The translations under genes and the position numbers were made by a program. From positions 62,001 through 126,000 of the forward strand of contig NKIP01000006.1 in the NCBI GenBank assembly GCA_002256145.1: a stretch of 64,000 bases of DNA, given 5' to 3'. This DNA comes from Comamonadaceae bacterium PBBC1 (GTDB taxonomy: Bacteria; Pseudomonadota; Gammaproteobacteria; Burkholderiales; Burkholderiaceae_C). The notes under the pieces were generated by a model. The model worked only from the letters and a program-made list of their open reading frames with translations, had not been told where the DNA came from and made no database searches. Shown one piece after another: positions 15,001 through 30,000 of this stretch. How positions within the stretch are numbered: position 1 is the stretch's first letter; each line of letters begins with the position of its first letter.

Positions 15001-18000
15001 CTCTTTTGGATCTGGTTGAGCACATTGGTCTGGACCTGCAAGTCTGTGGCCAGACCGCCGGTGCCATCGCCTTTGGCGGTCAGGTCATTGCGGGTGACGG
15101 TGTACCCAATGTCATAGGTCGTGACACCCGACAGGGTGATCACATCGCCTTCAGCCGGACGGCTGGTCAAAACCAGCATGTCCAGTTGTTTGACCATGAA
15201 ACCGGCGCTGCGGGTACTTTCAACCAGACCCTTGCCCTTGACCGTGACGCTCATGCGCATCCAGCCCGCATCGGTGGACTGCGATCTGGCGGCCAGCGTC
15301 ACCACCGAGCCATTGCCCGCGGCCAGCGCCAGGGAGCCGGCCGCATTGTTGATGGCTTTGCGAACCTGCGCAGCCACATTGGCATTGATCTCGTCAGCCG
15401 AGCCATTTTTGGAGCCGCCTTTGCCGTCTGCACTCAGGTCATTCTTGACCACGGTGTAGCTCACATTGGCCGTGGCCAAACCGGTGATGGTGATGATGTC
15501 ACCCACTTTCCAGTCACCCGACAGGCGCAAAACATCGTTGCGCACCGGTGCCGGTATGTCGGCACTGACGATGCGACCATCGCGCACGATGACGGCATCG
15601 GTGTAACGGTCCTGTGCGGCGGCTGTGGCCGACCAGCTCAACCCACCATTGGTGGAGCGGACAATCCCGCCACCGTCCACCGTGGCCAAAATGGTCTGAC
15701 CATCCTCTGAAATGGTGATCGAGGTGTAACGCAAGCCAGCAGGGGCCGTGGTGATTCGGGCCCAACGCTGCCCGCCGTCGTTGGACAACCACAGGCTGCT
15801 GGCCGTGGGGTCTGCCGATGCACTGGCCAGCGCCACTTGGCGACTGGCCGAGACAGCGATGTCGCGCCACTCGAGTTTTTCCGCCAGCGTCTCACGCACC
15901 ATTTCTCGCTCGGCAGCCAACACCAGGCCAAAGTCAACATCGGCCAGCGAAAAGCCCATGGCCCCAGGAGCCGGTGTGTCGTTGCTGTCGATCTTTCCGT
16001 CGTTGTTGGAGTCCACCAGCGGACCGCCATTGAGACCGGCAAAAGCCTGCAAGTTGGCACCCCCCAGGGTCATCACATCGTGGCTGACGATGCGGCCATC
16101 CGACAAGGTGATCAAGCGTGTGGACTTTTCAAAGCCCAGCGAACCACCCACGTAGAAGAAGTCCCCAACGCGCATTTCGATGTCGCCAGAGGCTCGCAAG
16201 AGCGCACCCCGGTCACCCTGCACATCCAAAGTGCGGGTGACGCCTGTTGCTGTGGGCACCAGCACCGGTTTGGCCTTGAAGTCAACCACTTGGGTGGCTT
16301 CGTCCACGCCGTCGGGCACGTTGAACACTTGGTTGGCCACCACTTCCAGGCGACTGACCTTCAGGTCCAATTGGGGCACGCCCACAAACTGGATCACACT
16401 GGCACCGGCTTCAATGCCCAGCCAGCTCATGCCGCTGTAGCGCAAAGGCTGTCCAGCTGTCGGGCTCAGCATGGCCACAGCAAACTCGCCACCCGTCATG
16501 GCAAAACCCACGGCCGATGCGTTGACTTGGTCGTTGGCATCAATGACACCGTCGAGGTTACTGTCAATCCGATAAGGACCGCCCACACCCGCAAAAATAT
16601 CCAGGTTCTGGCCACCCAACAACAACTGGTCCACCACCACCAGACTCTTGTCGGCAAGCTGAACCGTGGTGGTCGATTTTTCCAGGCCCATCGAGCCGCG
16701 GGCGTGAACAAAACCGGCCGCGCCGACTTCGAAGTCACCGGTGGCCCGGATCAGCTCACCCCGCGAGCCGTCCATCTTCAGTTCAATTTGTGTCGCATAC
16801 CCCGTGGACACTTTGAACGGCTGCGCTGCCAAATCCAACACTTGGTAGCGCTCCAGGGTGCTGGCCAGCGGGTTGTTGACCAGGTTGAGCTCAACCTTGA
16901 GGTTTTGCGCGGTGGCGGTCACGCCCTGCACACCCACCAAGGCCACTTCGCTGGCAGTGGCTTGCACGGCCACCCAGCTGCGTTGGCTTGCGGCGGCTTT
17001 GTCCCAGGCCAGCGTCACGCCAAACTCGGCGTTGCTCACCGTCACGCCGATGGCCGACGGGTTGGTGTCGTCACTCAGGTCGACCACGCCATCGCCATTG
17101 GTGTCGCTGCGGTAAGGTCCATTGATGCCCACAAAGGCGTTCAGCCCGGTGCCACCAATGGTCAAGACGCGGGTGTCAACGCTTGGACGAGGTGCAATGC
17201 CATTGCCTGCCAATTTGAAGGTCACGTCTGAGCGTTCGATCGACATGGTGCCACTGGCCTGCACAAAGCCATCCAGCTGGAGGTCCATGCCGCCCGAGGC
17301 GCGAACGAGTTGCCCTCGGTCACCATCGTGCATCAGGCGCAGGGCCTTGCCGGTGCCGGTGGCGATTTGCATGCCCGCCACGCTGTTGGAATCCTTCATG
17401 GATGCAAAATCAATCACCTTGTTGGGTGATGCCGCATCGCTGAAACCATTCACCAGGTTCAAATCAATGCCCAAAGTGTGAATGTCCAAGTCCACGTTGT
17501 CGGGCAATCCAATGGGTGCATCGATTTTGCCCACCACGCCCGTCAAAGCGGTCCAGCGTTTGTCGGTGTATCCCGCGTCTTTGGAGGAGAACAGCGCCAG
17601 TCCAAATTCGACGTCACTGATCTTCACCCCCCGCGCATCCGGGTTGACGATGGTCTGGCCATCTTGCTGAATTTCATAGGGACCGAAGCCCACAAACGCA
17701 TCCAGACCGCTGCCGCCAATGCTGATGAGCTGGGTTTTGACCTGACTGCCATCGGCCAGCGTGACATCCTGCACCCGTCGCTCAAAGCCCAATGAGCCTT
17801 TGACGGCAAAGAAGTCGCTCACCAGCAATTCCACATCACCCGTAGCCCGGATGTACTCACCCAAACCGCCATCGAAGGTGATGGCCGTGCTGCGACCGGT
17901 TCCGGTGACTACATCCAGCTTGCGGGTCCCCCCGCCGCCAGCAAAATCGATCACTTTGTTGTCACCATTGACCGGGCGACCCAAGCCGGTGGTGTCCACC

Positions 18001-21000
18001 AGGTTCAGATCCAGCGACAGGTTGCGGGCCGCGAGTGTCAACTCGGGCATGCCCACCACTTGCACGCTGCCTGCAGTGGCCTTGACAGCGGCCCACTTGA
18101 GGCCTTTGGAGGCGGTTTCGCCTGCACGCGCAGAGAACAGCGCCAGCGCAAAATCCACATCGGTCAAAGCCAGCCCCATGGCGTCGGGGTGTGAACTGGC
18201 GTTGTAAATGCCGTCTGCAGGACCATTCAAACCCACAAAAGCATGCAGATTTTCACCCCCGAAAGTCAGCATTTCGGTCTTGGCTTTGGTGCCGTCGGCC
18301 AGCACCACATCGCGCAAGGAACGCTCAAAGCCCAGCGTTCCGGAAGCGGTCACGAAATCGGCGATGTTGAGGATGAAGGCCGCAGAAGCCTTGACCTGGG
18401 TGCCCCGCGCAGAATCAAAGTCCAGCGTCACGGTCTGGTTGCCATCGCCCGTGGCCACGTTCAGGGCTTTGCCCGCTTTGAGGTCCACCACGTTGTCACC
18501 GGCGGTGCCAGCGTTGATGTCGATCGCCATGGCCGAGGCCTGAAGCGACATGAACGGAATGCCAACTTCGGTGGCGCTGTCTGCAGTGGCCTTGAGGCTG
18601 AGCCAGCTGCGTGGCAAGGCACGTCCACCCGTGGCTGCCGTCTCCATGTGAAGGGCCAGCGCCACATCCACGCCCTGCAGGTCAAAGCCAGCCGCAGCGG
18701 CGTTCGGGCCTTCACCTTCGTCATTGAAATCGCCATCATGGTTCAGGTCGGTCCGGTACGGTCCGTTGAGCCCCACAAAGGCGGACAGGTTGGCCCCACC
18801 CACGGTCCAGCGGCGTGTCTTGGCGCTGCCATCGGTCAGGCTCACCTCGGCCACGCTGTTGCGCAGAACGAAATTCCCGTCAACCGTCAGGAAATCGGCC
18901 GCCCGCAGCATCATGCCGACGGTGTAGTTGCGATCGACGCCAAAGTAATCGGCGTTGAAGAACATGCCCAACTTGTCGGCATCGGCCTGCGAATGAACCG
19001 TGATGTCCAAGAGATCGGCCAAAGGACGCTGCACAGCGTCCAGCGAGAGTTGTTGTCCCGATTGGCTCACTTGCAGCAACACGCTGCCATCACCAAATCC
19101 AAACAGGCCCGTGCCCTCGGTGAACTGGCCGGCCAGAGTGCCCGCCTTGACGATGTCATGGTGTTGCAGGCGCTGCGGCACATAACTGCTAGAGCGCAAG
19201 ATGTCCAGCGTCGCACCCGAGGCCATCGTCAGGGTACCGGTCACTTCCAGGCGATCGCCTTGCTTGGCATCTGTCAGCATCAAAGCCAGGTGCTGATTGG
19301 CCGCAATGGTTTGATTGCCCTCAATGCGCAGCAAGCCAGGCGAGTGGGTGCGTGCGAAGGTACCGGCCACCGAATTGCCCGCCGCGTCCACGAGTTTCAA
19401 GCCATTGCTGGCACGGACGATGATGTCCCCACGGGTTTGCAGCTGGGCTGCGTTCATTTTGTTCACGCTCAGCGTGGCGGCCAGTTCCAGCGGACCTTTG
19501 TCCGCCAGCAAATCGCCCTTGAGCATCACCACGGCATCGGTGCCCAAAGCGCTCAATCGGATCGCGCCCGTGCCCGTGGTCTGCACCGAAGTGCCCTCCT
19601 GCAAGGTCAGGCGACCGGCTTGGTTCAGGCTGCCTGCGCTCACCACAATGTCGCCACCGCCGGTGCTTTGCAAACCGTTCAAAGCAGTTGTCAAAGGCGG
19701 CAAGGCATTGAGCATGGCAGCAGCACGCGCCACGGTGATCGAGAGGCCGGAGTCCACGGTCACATCGTCGACTTCGCTCACACGCAAGTCAAAGCCGCTG
19801 CGTGCGGCCAAAGAGCCCACCGCCACTTCCAGCGCATTGGCAACACCCACAGACTGGCCGCCAGCGGCACGGCTGCTGCCGATGTCTTCGGCAGCCTCCA
19901 GCAAGATCTGTGCAGCTCGAATGTCGGGCGTGGCCGATTCGGTCACATCGCCATCGATGATGGAGCCGCCGCGGGCCACCAAAGCCACTTTGGCAGACGC
20001 TGCATCCACCTGGGACACGGTCATGGATTCGCCCGCGCTCACGCGGATCTCACCTCCACTGGTGATGGAGATGCGTGTGTCTTGACCCATGTTCACGGAA
20101 CCGGCACCAGAGACCAGCTCAATGATGCCCGCCTGCACGCTCAAGGTTGGCGCATCCAGGGTCACACGACCAAGGTTCAGCCCGCCGTCTTGCTGTGAGA
20201 GCATTTCAACCCGCTGCCAAGACACCAGGCTCACAGCGCCTTGACTGGTGGACACCGTGGCGACTTCAGCGCCGTTGCGCTGCGCCGTCAGATCACGGTC
20301 TGAAGACAAGTACACATCGGCCTGGCCGCTCACACCGGCGCTGCGAATGCGCAAGTTGGAGGCCGAGGAAATGACCACGTCCCCAATCACTGCACCGGTG
20401 GCCATGGCCCCCAGGGTGACCGTGCCGGTGGTGCTGCGCAGACGCAATGGGTTCGCGTCAGCACCGATGCCCGCCGAGTTCAAGCTGCCGTTGGCGATCA
20501 ATTGCACATCGCTGGCCACCAAATCCGCAGGGTGGCTGGCACCCGCGTTGGCACCGCGCCCGACAATGCGGCCTGACTGGGTTTCCAGTCGGGTGGTCGC
20601 GCTCACGCTGTCGGCCCCCACCTGCAAACGGTTCAGGCCCAAATCGCCCTGGACTGCCTTGAGGTTCATGCTGCCCGAAACACGACCACGAATCTCGCCG
20701 TCGTTGCCTTGCAGCTGCACATTCAAAGGCAAACTCGAGGTGCCCACGCCCCCGCCCAGCCATGTGTTGAACTCCAATGCATGGGCCATCACCTTGCCGC
20801 TGCCGGCGCTTTCAATGGCCAACTGGGCATCCAGAATCACGGTGTTGGCCTGCAGCATGACGCCATCGACCACGGTCAAGCTGCCGCCTGTGCCTGCGGC
20901 ATCGAAGGTGATGCTGCCCAAGGCACCCGCAGCCTGAACATGCCCGCTCAGGGTGATGGCCGAGGCCAAGCTGCGCAGGACCACATCGCCGGCCTGTCCG

Positions 21001-24000
21001 CCGTCGGTGCCTGCGGTCAAACTTTCGATTGTCAAGGCAGCCGTGGACAAGTTGTCCAGCCAGACCTTGCCCGCGCCGGTCACCAACAGTTGCTCGCTGG
21101 CGATCGAAAGGCCCGATGCCGCCTGACCGGCCGCACTGCCTGAAGCTGTGGGATTGGCCGCGATGTCACCGGTCACATTCAGTGTCAGGCGTGTGGCCTG
21201 CAAGGCTGCATGGCCCGCCAGGCTGGACACATCGCTCAGACCGATGTGAGGTGCGGCACGACCGCGCAGATCACCGCCAACGGTCAGCTTGGCCGCGCCC
21301 GTGGTGCGCACCGCTGTGCGCAGATCCACATCGCCACTCACCTGGGCTGTGAATGAGCCAGCGCCCAGATCAATGACTTCACCGGCTGCGCCGTTCACAG
21401 CGGTGTCCACCACCAAATCGCCGCCCACTTCCAGGTTCAGCGTCAGGTTCGCTGGCACAGCCCCCGTGATCCAAAGCGAGCCGCTCACCTTCAAGGTGAG
21501 GCTGCTCAGGCTGGCCGAGCTGATGTTGCTCAGAACGACGTCACCGGAAATCAGCACATTGTTCAAAGCGTCCACATTGGCCGCTGTGATGGTGGTCACA
21601 CCCGTGGTGGGCAAGACCGTTTCACCCCAACGGGCTTTGTCGTTGGTGCCCGAGCGGACAAAAGCCCGTGCTGCGGCACTGATGAGGCCACCGGCCACCA
21701 GAGAAATCTCCCCGACCAAGCCGCTCACAGCCACCAAGGTGCTGTTGTCGCTCAGGTTGATCGCGTCGTAAGCGATCAGATCCACCGCCATGCCATTGGC
21801 CACTTTCAATGCGGCCTGCCCCTGCAGACTGCCCTCGGTGGTGATCTGGATGCGCCCGTCCATCAAGGTCTGCAAAGCGCCCAGGGTCAAGCCCGTGTTC
21901 TGTCCCCAACCGTCACGGTCCGAGAAGATCAAATCACCCTGACCTGCCAGCGCCTCCAAACTGTCCGCAGCCACTTGCATGGCGTCGATGCTTTGCGCGG
22001 CCTGCACGCTCAAGCTGCCCGCGAACACCAAAGGATCGCGTGTCAGGTCCAAGCCATTGGCAACCACCACACTGCCCGTCTTGGCTTGCAGCAGCACACT
22101 GCCTGCTTGCGCCGCAACGCCGTTGGCCAGCCTTTGCGACAGACTGGAGACCCAGTGACCCGATTGCACACGGGCCAATTGCAACTTGGCGTCGGCCATC
22201 ACCGTGATGGCCCCTCCCTCGGTGCGCAGCAGCGCATCGGTGCTCATCAGGATGCTGTTGCTGGCCGAGCGGATGCTGATCGCGCCACCGCCAGTGGCAC
22301 TCAGCGTGGCACGGATGTCCGTGAGTTGGTCGGTCGTATCGATCGTGATGCCACCGGAGCCAGCCTCAATGCCCAAGTCTTCGCCAATGGCAGGCGACGC
22401 GAACACATTGACCCCTCTGGCACTGATGTACACCCCACCGGTGCTGCCTGTGCGCAGGCCCGTCATGGGCTCGTCAAACAAAAGGCCCCGGTTGGCCATG
22501 CCGGTGGGGCTGACCTGGGTGAAAGCCACATCGTCCAGGCCATTGATTTCCAGGACTTCGGTTTCTTTCAGGCGGATATCGCCTGCGGCGGTTTGTGCAG
22601 CAATCTTGTTGACGCGGGTGGTCAATGGCTCGGTCTGTGCGCTGCCACCGATACCGGTGCCCGCCCACATGCCCAATTGATGGGCGGTGATGTTTTCCAC
22701 GGCCGAGCCCACCGGCAGTGCCGCTTGAATGGCACCACTTCGGGCATAGATGGCCACAGACCCATCCTCGGCTTGCAAACTCAGACCGATTTGCAAGTCC
22801 TTGACGGTGTTGATCTGACCGAGTGTGACGTTGCCTTGCAAAGATTCCAGCCGCACATGGCCGCCCGATGTCATGACACGGGTCGCTGCCTGCATGTTCA
22901 GGTTTTGGGCGGCTTGCATCAGCACGTCGCCACCGGCGCTGTTCACCAGGTCATCGCCCAGGCTCAATGTGCCCTTGGAGACCAAGCTGACATCACCACC
23001 GGCAGATTGCAAGGTCACGCCATCGGCCACCAACAGCGATTGCCCTGCTTCCTCAACCCCAAGCAACAACCCAGCGCCATGGACCTGGACATTCGCCAAC
23101 AAGCTCAGGCCACCGGTACGCACGCGAACGGAAGCTCCGGCACTTTGTGTTGCACTTCCTGCGCTCAGACCCATGAGTGAAAGACTGTCCACGCTGAGTT
23201 CACCACCCAGCGAAGGCCTGCCCTCGGGCGTGAGGCCAATGGCCCCAACACGCCTGAATTCCCCTTGTACTTGACCCATGGCCAGCGCACGGCTGGCCAG
23301 CAAGGAGACATCCCCCCCAGCCTTGACGGCCAACACGTCCACCCCGATTTCAAGATCGTTGTGGCGTCGCCCCGATTGGCCAACCTGGGTGTTCACATTC
23401 ATCAGCAATGCGCCGGCAACGATGTCGTCGGCCACATCATCGGCCACTTCAGACACCCCACCTGCAGAAGATTCCAGCGCCACCCAGCCAGCACCTGCAT
23501 CGATGCTGTCGAGGGTGATGCCCTTGGCGGCCTGGATGTGCACCTTGCCTTCAGCTTTGCTGATGCTGGTGCCCGTGCGCTTGGCCACCACAATCGAGGC
23601 CCCTTGTGCTTGCAAAAAAGAGCCTGTGCGAGATTCAATGTCCAGTCCGCCGCTGCGGTGCTCAATGAGCGAGCCTGCGCCTTGCTTGACATCGCCTTGC
23701 GCCAGCAGCGTGATCGTGCCCTCGCCCATGGTGAGGTCACCGTTCAAATTCAAATCACCACCCATCGACTCCAAGCGCATCAGCGTATAGGGGTTGCCGG
23801 CGATGGCCAAATCGGCATTCACATGCAAATGGCCCACAGCGCTGATCAGCATGCTCGACTCACCGTCAAACAGCAGCTGATCGAGGGTCAAATCGTCCAC
23901 ATCGGTGATCGAGACGATGCTGTTCAGGCGGGTATGGGTGGTGGCCTGCAAGGTGTCGGCATCAATCTTCAAACCCACCAGGAGTGTGCCCAGATTGCGC

Positions 24001-27000
24001 AGCTCATCGAGCTGGGTGGCCACACCTGCTGTCAGGCTGACCTGCTTGCCACTCACATGCAGCTGGTTCATGTCTTCAAGACGGTCCGAGGCCTGCAAGC
24101 TGCCCTGAAGGACCTGGATCGCCACGTTGCCCGTCTGCGAAGAGACCGAAGACAACAACAAATCATCGGTCCACTCGGTCACATTCACATCGCCAGCGGC
24201 ACGAAGGGTCAGCGTGCCTTCACGCCAGCCGTCGTTGCCCGGCAGTTTCTGACCGTAGGCGCCCACGTTGATGCTCAGGGTGCCCGCATTGCTGCGGATC
24301 ACACCACCGGTCACCCCAGCCGTGCCCGAAGCCACCAGCAACATGTCGCCTGCACTGCGCAACACGGCGACTCCACCAACGGTGTCAATGCGGTTGTCGC
24401 TGCCTTGAGTCAAGATGGACCCGGCAGCTTCCAGACGCATGCGACCACCTGCGGTGATGCCACTGATTTCGAGATCGTTGAGGTCGCGCACACGCAGGTC
24501 ACCTGCAGCTGTGAGCACCACGTCGCCAGCGCTGTTGACCGCCACGTCACCGGTGGCACTGATGTTCACGTCGTCCCAGACCTGCAACACCACACTGATG
24601 ACTTCGTGTCGGTTTTCAATCCACTGGCCTCGGGTGACCTCTTGAACACCGTCGGTCGACTTCAACAGCTGCATGTTCGCGGGTGTGATCTCGCTGGGAT
24701 CAACCAGTCGCCAACCCTCCACCACGAAACTGCCCGCGCTGGACAAATCGAAGGTGACGGTATCGCCCATCCATTCATAGCGCTGGTACTCCACCGCCAC
24801 CACATCACGCGCCGAAGCCTTGGACATCACGGCACGCAGGTATTCGCTTTGTGATGGAGAGTCCAGATTCGTCACCGTGACCCGTTCGGTCGAACGACCG
24901 ATACCGCCTTCAGCGGACTGAGACAACAAGGTCACGTTTCGGCCTTGCACGTTGATGCGCTCAGCCCCTGTTCCGACCTGAGTCCCCCCCAAGTCACGGT
25001 GCGGGAAAATCGCGGCCAACAGCTCAGGCGACACGGGATATTTGGCTTGCGCCACAAGCGCTTGGCCCGTGGGCATGCCGGCCAGTCGCAATTCGGTTTC
25101 AGAGAAACCCGCTGCCGCAATGCGGGCAGCCACCTCGGCCGGGTCGGCGCTGACACGCTCGTAAGACGCGTCAACGATCGCGCCCCAACGCGATTCGAGT
25201 TTGACGTCGGCATTGGCCGAACGCACCGAGACGGTCTCACCCTTCCAGGCCTGCGGCAAAATCAGGCGCATGTCGCCGTCGGTTTCCACCAGGTTGATCG
25301 AGCCCTGTGCCCGGGCAGCCACACCACCGGTGCCCAGCACCGCACTGTCCACCCGAGCCATGACCGAGCCGGTCCCGCCGTCGAGCAGCACCTGTGCACC
25401 GAACACGCGCGAACTGTAGGTGGTGCCATAAATCCCATGGAGGGCGTTGATGGCAATGTTGCCAACGGTCTTGGGCGTGTTGTCCGCATTGAACGTTGCC
25501 GCAACGACTTGACCCAATTTGAGCACGGCAGCAGTTTTGCCCACCGTTTGGTTGACTGTGATGTTGCCGGTGGCCTGCACATTCAAGCGACCGCGTGGGT
25601 CCTTGACATTGATGGTGATGTCACCTTTGGCACGGATGTCAGGCAAAGCGCCAACGAACTCCACATTGCCAGCCACTTCCATGGTGTCAGCCGCCAGCGC
25701 CATCGGCACAAAGGTCTCAGGCTGGTCGTCATTGGCCTCGGTCAGTGGCGTGGCATCCCCAAAATTCACGCTGCCACGCACCACCATCTTGCCGACGGTG
25801 CGGATGTCGATCTTCGGACTCGAAGGGCCCTGCGCCGTCTCGACCGCCACAGGCAAATCCGCCCGCAGGGAGTAGGTGTAAAAGTCCTTCAGACCTGTGA
25901 CCGTGGTCTTTTTGGTCGTGATGGTCTTCTTGCGCATCCAGCCACCACCTGTGGTGGTGGGGCCGTCAATGGTGATTTCCTGATTCTGGAAATCGCTGTC
26001 AAAGCGGTCCAAAGCTTTCGAGGGTTTCCAGACCTGGTCATCGGCCGTCTTCCAGGGACTGCTTTGGGTGGCCACAAATTTGTAAGCCCACTTGCTCGGA
26101 TCCCCGGGATTGGCCAGCACCGACGCGGTGTCCAGCACTTTGCTGCCGCCCGAGAGTTTTTCCAGCAACTTCCATTTGCTGGTGTCCGAGAAGTCCGTCA
26201 GCGGGAAATTGAGCTTGCCGGTCTCACCCACGTAAAGGTACAAATTGCTGGTGGCCACGTCGCGCACCTGGGTCTTGTCTTGGGTGACATCCACCGCCAA
26301 ATTGCGTTTTTGTTCGTACTGAACAAACAGGTAGTCAGTCAAGCTCAGTTGCAAGGCCAGCTCAGATTCCTTGAGCGGTGTGCCATCGGTAAATCGGGTG
26401 TCCGTGAAATTGGCGGCGGTGTCGGGCACCAAGCCATCCCAATCAAAGCCAAAAAGGTTAAAGCTTTGCTGCTTGTAAATCTCCAAGGTGGTGTTGGTCT
26501 TGGCTTGACCCTCGGTCCAGACGTAGTAACGCCCTTGCTCGGGTTGGTAGAACAGGGCAGCGCCAGCGTCCATGACAACAGCATCGCCCACATTGGTGTA
26601 GGTGATGCTGCTGACCGTGCCACTGCCGTTGGCCGGCGTGAGCACGCCTTTTCGGCTCAGGTGCGTGACTTGACCGTCCTTGTAGGTGTAGTTTTCTTGA
26701 AGCAGCGTGCTGCTGTCCGTGATGGAGATGGTGCCAACGCGGTTTTCTGAAACATCGATCTCGTCGAGTTCCAGGGTGAAATTTGTGCGGTTGTCGATCA
26801 TCACCGAGGTGTAGCCACTGGCCACACGCAGACGGCCATTGCCCGTGCTGATGATGGTGCCCGTGACGTTGATCTTGCCGCCATGGGGTTTGATCGGGTT
26901 GAGCGTGATCTTCTTGCTGGCGAAATCAAAAGCGCCAGTGACCGAGGCCAGACCGCCGTTGCCAAAGGTCAAACCCTTTTGGACATTGCCCTTGGAATCG

Positions 27001-30000
27001 GTGAAATTGACCGACTCAGTGGGGTTGAAGGTCTCATCGATGGTCAACGATATGCTGTCGACTCCACTTTGCACCAGTCCGTCGATGTTCAGGTATCGGG
27101 CGTTGATGTTCACCTCGCCCATGGCGAAGATGGTGGACGACTTGGCAGGATCACCGATGGCATTGAGCAATGACTGCAAACGCAAGTCCGAGCTGCTCAA
27201 ACTCAGGGATTTGGCCAGGCCTGCGCTGTTGTAAACCTGTTGACCAAACACGGTGTTGAAGGACACATACTGGCGCGGATCGCGCCCGGTGTGGAACCAA
27301 TCATCGCTGGACAGGTTGAAGTCACCGGTGGCGGCCAATTCGATCGTGCCTGCACGCAGTTCGCCCGTGACGTTGATGCTGCCACTCAGGTTTTTCAAGA
27401 TGAGCTTGCCGTCTTCGTTGACCACTCGCCCCTTGACTTCAATATCCTGAGGGGACTTGGGCAGGTTCAAGTCTTTGAGCGAGGTGTACCAAGAGGTCGG
27501 GTAGGCCTCTTGTGTGATGCTGATGACGCTGTCGCCGGCTGGGCCTGGATCGGTCAAAGAGGCGGCATTGAAATACGTGGCACCGGGGCTCATCACCACC
27601 CGTTGCTTGTTCACCAGTTCAGTTGCACCGGTCTTGTTGATGCCGATGTCGTTGATCTCCAGACCAAACGGTGTCTTGTTGACCACTGTGATATTGGCTT
27701 CGCCATGGGCAACCATGCGCTTGGCAGTGACCGCACTTTGCACCGCGGCCTTGGAGGCCAGATCAGCCTTGATCGAAATCAGTCCGGCCGAGGCCTGGAT
27801 GCTGGGCATGCGCAGGTACAGCACGTCGAAACTCTCGCGAGCTGACACACCCGTGGCGCCGTTGGCACCCGTTTGGGTGTCGGCCAGCCCCAGCTTCTGC
27901 AATTGTTGGTCGATCTTGGTCAGCAAGGCCTGGTAGCGGGCAATGGCCTCGGCGTTACCGGCATGGCTTTCCATCCAGCCGACGACTTTGGCGCGGTCTT
28001 CGAGCAGCTGGTTGGCCACGTTGGCATACACCAAGGTGGGCAAGGCCATGTCCTTGGGCTTGACCACGTAAAAGTCATCGCTCAGGGCCATGGCAAATTT
28101 TTGGCCCTTGTCACTGCTGGTGACATCGATCTCGCGCCATCCATCGGTGTCCGAGTAGGTGGCTGTAGCAGGGTTGAAAGTCACGCCCTCACCCATGCGC
28201 TGGTACCAGCGCCCGTTCGCAGTGCGCACGGTTTCACCGATTTTGATGGTCAGCGAAACCTCGTTGCCACTGAGGCTGTGGTCAGGCTTGACTTCTTGCC
28301 AGCGTTTGGTGTTGGTGTAATCCTCGATTTCCAGCACCAGGTTTTCTTCGACGGCAGCCCCACCGGGTGGGGCAAAGCGGTAGGACTTGCCACTCACGCC
28401 CTTGCCATAGGCCGTGCCCACCAACTCGACGATGGAGCCGGCACTGATGGACAGTGCAACATCCTTCAAGTCCAAGGCGGCATAGTGGTATTGCTGGCCT
28501 TCGTCCAGGCCCAGTGCGGTTTTCTCGGCTGTGGTCAGGTCTTTGCCCACCTTGTCAGCGCTCAGCTGGGTCTCGTTGTTGACCTCGTAGGGCAGCAATT
28601 GCACCAGTGTGCGGTAGTTGATGCCCGCTTCAATGGTCGCCATCTGACCGACATTGACGCGGTTATTGCTCTCGACGCTGGTGTACGTGATCGATGGCAA
28701 GGGCACCACCACGGGCACCGTGATGGCAATACCTGCACCGACGGCCCGCTTGTCGCCGCCAATGCCTGGCTCGGTCAACAAGACCACGTTGCCAATCGAG
28801 CGCACCCGGGTCGCCCCGGTCAGGTCGATGGTGTTGTTTTCAAGCACCTTGGAGGTGGCCACTGGCAAACCCACGCCCAGCGCAATCAGGGTCAAGTCAG
28901 CTTGCGCTGTGGCGGTCATCACATTGGGCGCACGCGCACTGTCTTGACCTGCATAAATTTTGACTTCATTGCCCAGCAGTTCTGCACCACTCAAGGCGAT
29001 GGTGTTGTCGGCATACAGGCGCGAATCGGCATTCGCACCAGCCCCCCCCACATAAGACACCGACAGCACATTGGAGCCAGCGGTCATGTTGGCATCGCTT
29101 CGGGTGGTCAAGGCCAGGTCACCGCTGAGGTTGCTCAACTTGGCCTGACCCACGTTGATGCCCGAACGCAGGTAAGCATCCTGGTCAGCCAGCGCCAAGG
29201 ACAGGGCCAGTCCACCGATGGCGTCAATGCGGACCTTGTCGGTCACAGAGGCCTTGGTGTAGGTGTCGATGCTGAAACGGCCGGTTTGGCCGGCATCGGC
29301 AGACACCGTCATTTCGGTGCCGTTGCCAATGTCGACCTGGGCACCGAAACGTTTGCCATCGGTGCCGATGTCGGTCACCGTGCCCAAAGCCGTCAAACTC
29401 AGCGCTCCGGCAGAACCCGAGCGCAAAGACTCTTCCGTGGCCGAGTAGCGGTTTTTGTCGGCCATGTTGTCGGCGCGGATCGCGATATTGCCCGCCACGA
29501 CTTTGCTGTTTTGACCAATCTTCACGTTCGACGTGCCCGTCAGCGTGGTGAACATGGCCGCGCCACTGCCCGCCAATGCACCCACGGCCAGGTTCAGAGC
29601 CACCGCGTCGAAGTTTTGGCTGCGTGTAGACCAAATGTCCAACAACCCAACGGCGATCTGGTTGCGATCGCCCAGACCCGCACGGGTCGTGCCCTCAATT
29701 TTCAGGTCGGAATAAGAACCCGCCAGACCTGCGAAAACGCCGCCGCTGGAGGCGCTGGTACGCTGATAGATGTCGTCCTGGGCTTTGGCATGGATGCGCA
29801 GCACGGAGGCCACCACACGCACATCATCACCCAACTCGGCCACCACCGAACCACTGTCGGTGGCGATGACTGTAGACGATCCCACCGAAGCCCCAGAGCT
29901 GACGCTCAAGGCATCGCTGCGGGCGAAGGCCTTTTGGTTGGCCAAGGCCAACACTTCCACTTTGCCGGTACTCAGCGAGGCCAGAATATCGGCAGTGCGG

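Larger units (their letters stand above)
12000..18850 (-). repeat. Array of ~182-residue repeats with EF-hand-like calcium loops
   Basis: A unit with the core GGxNLxAFxGxNGPY followed by a DxNxDGxID loop recurs with the core near 18766, 18226, 17680, 17125, 16580 and 16030, a spacing of 540-555 bp. Further, more degenerate copies are near 13690, 13120, 12640 and 12100. Loops such as DTNGDGVVD, DSNLDGVID, DSNNDGKID and DSNQDGKIN fit EF-hand or dockerin calcium-binding loops; the copies near 18226 and 17680 lack a good loop. The array is interrupted between 14080 and 15900 by Asp-box segments. Calcium-dependent folding outside the cell is inferred. Confidence 0.65.
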
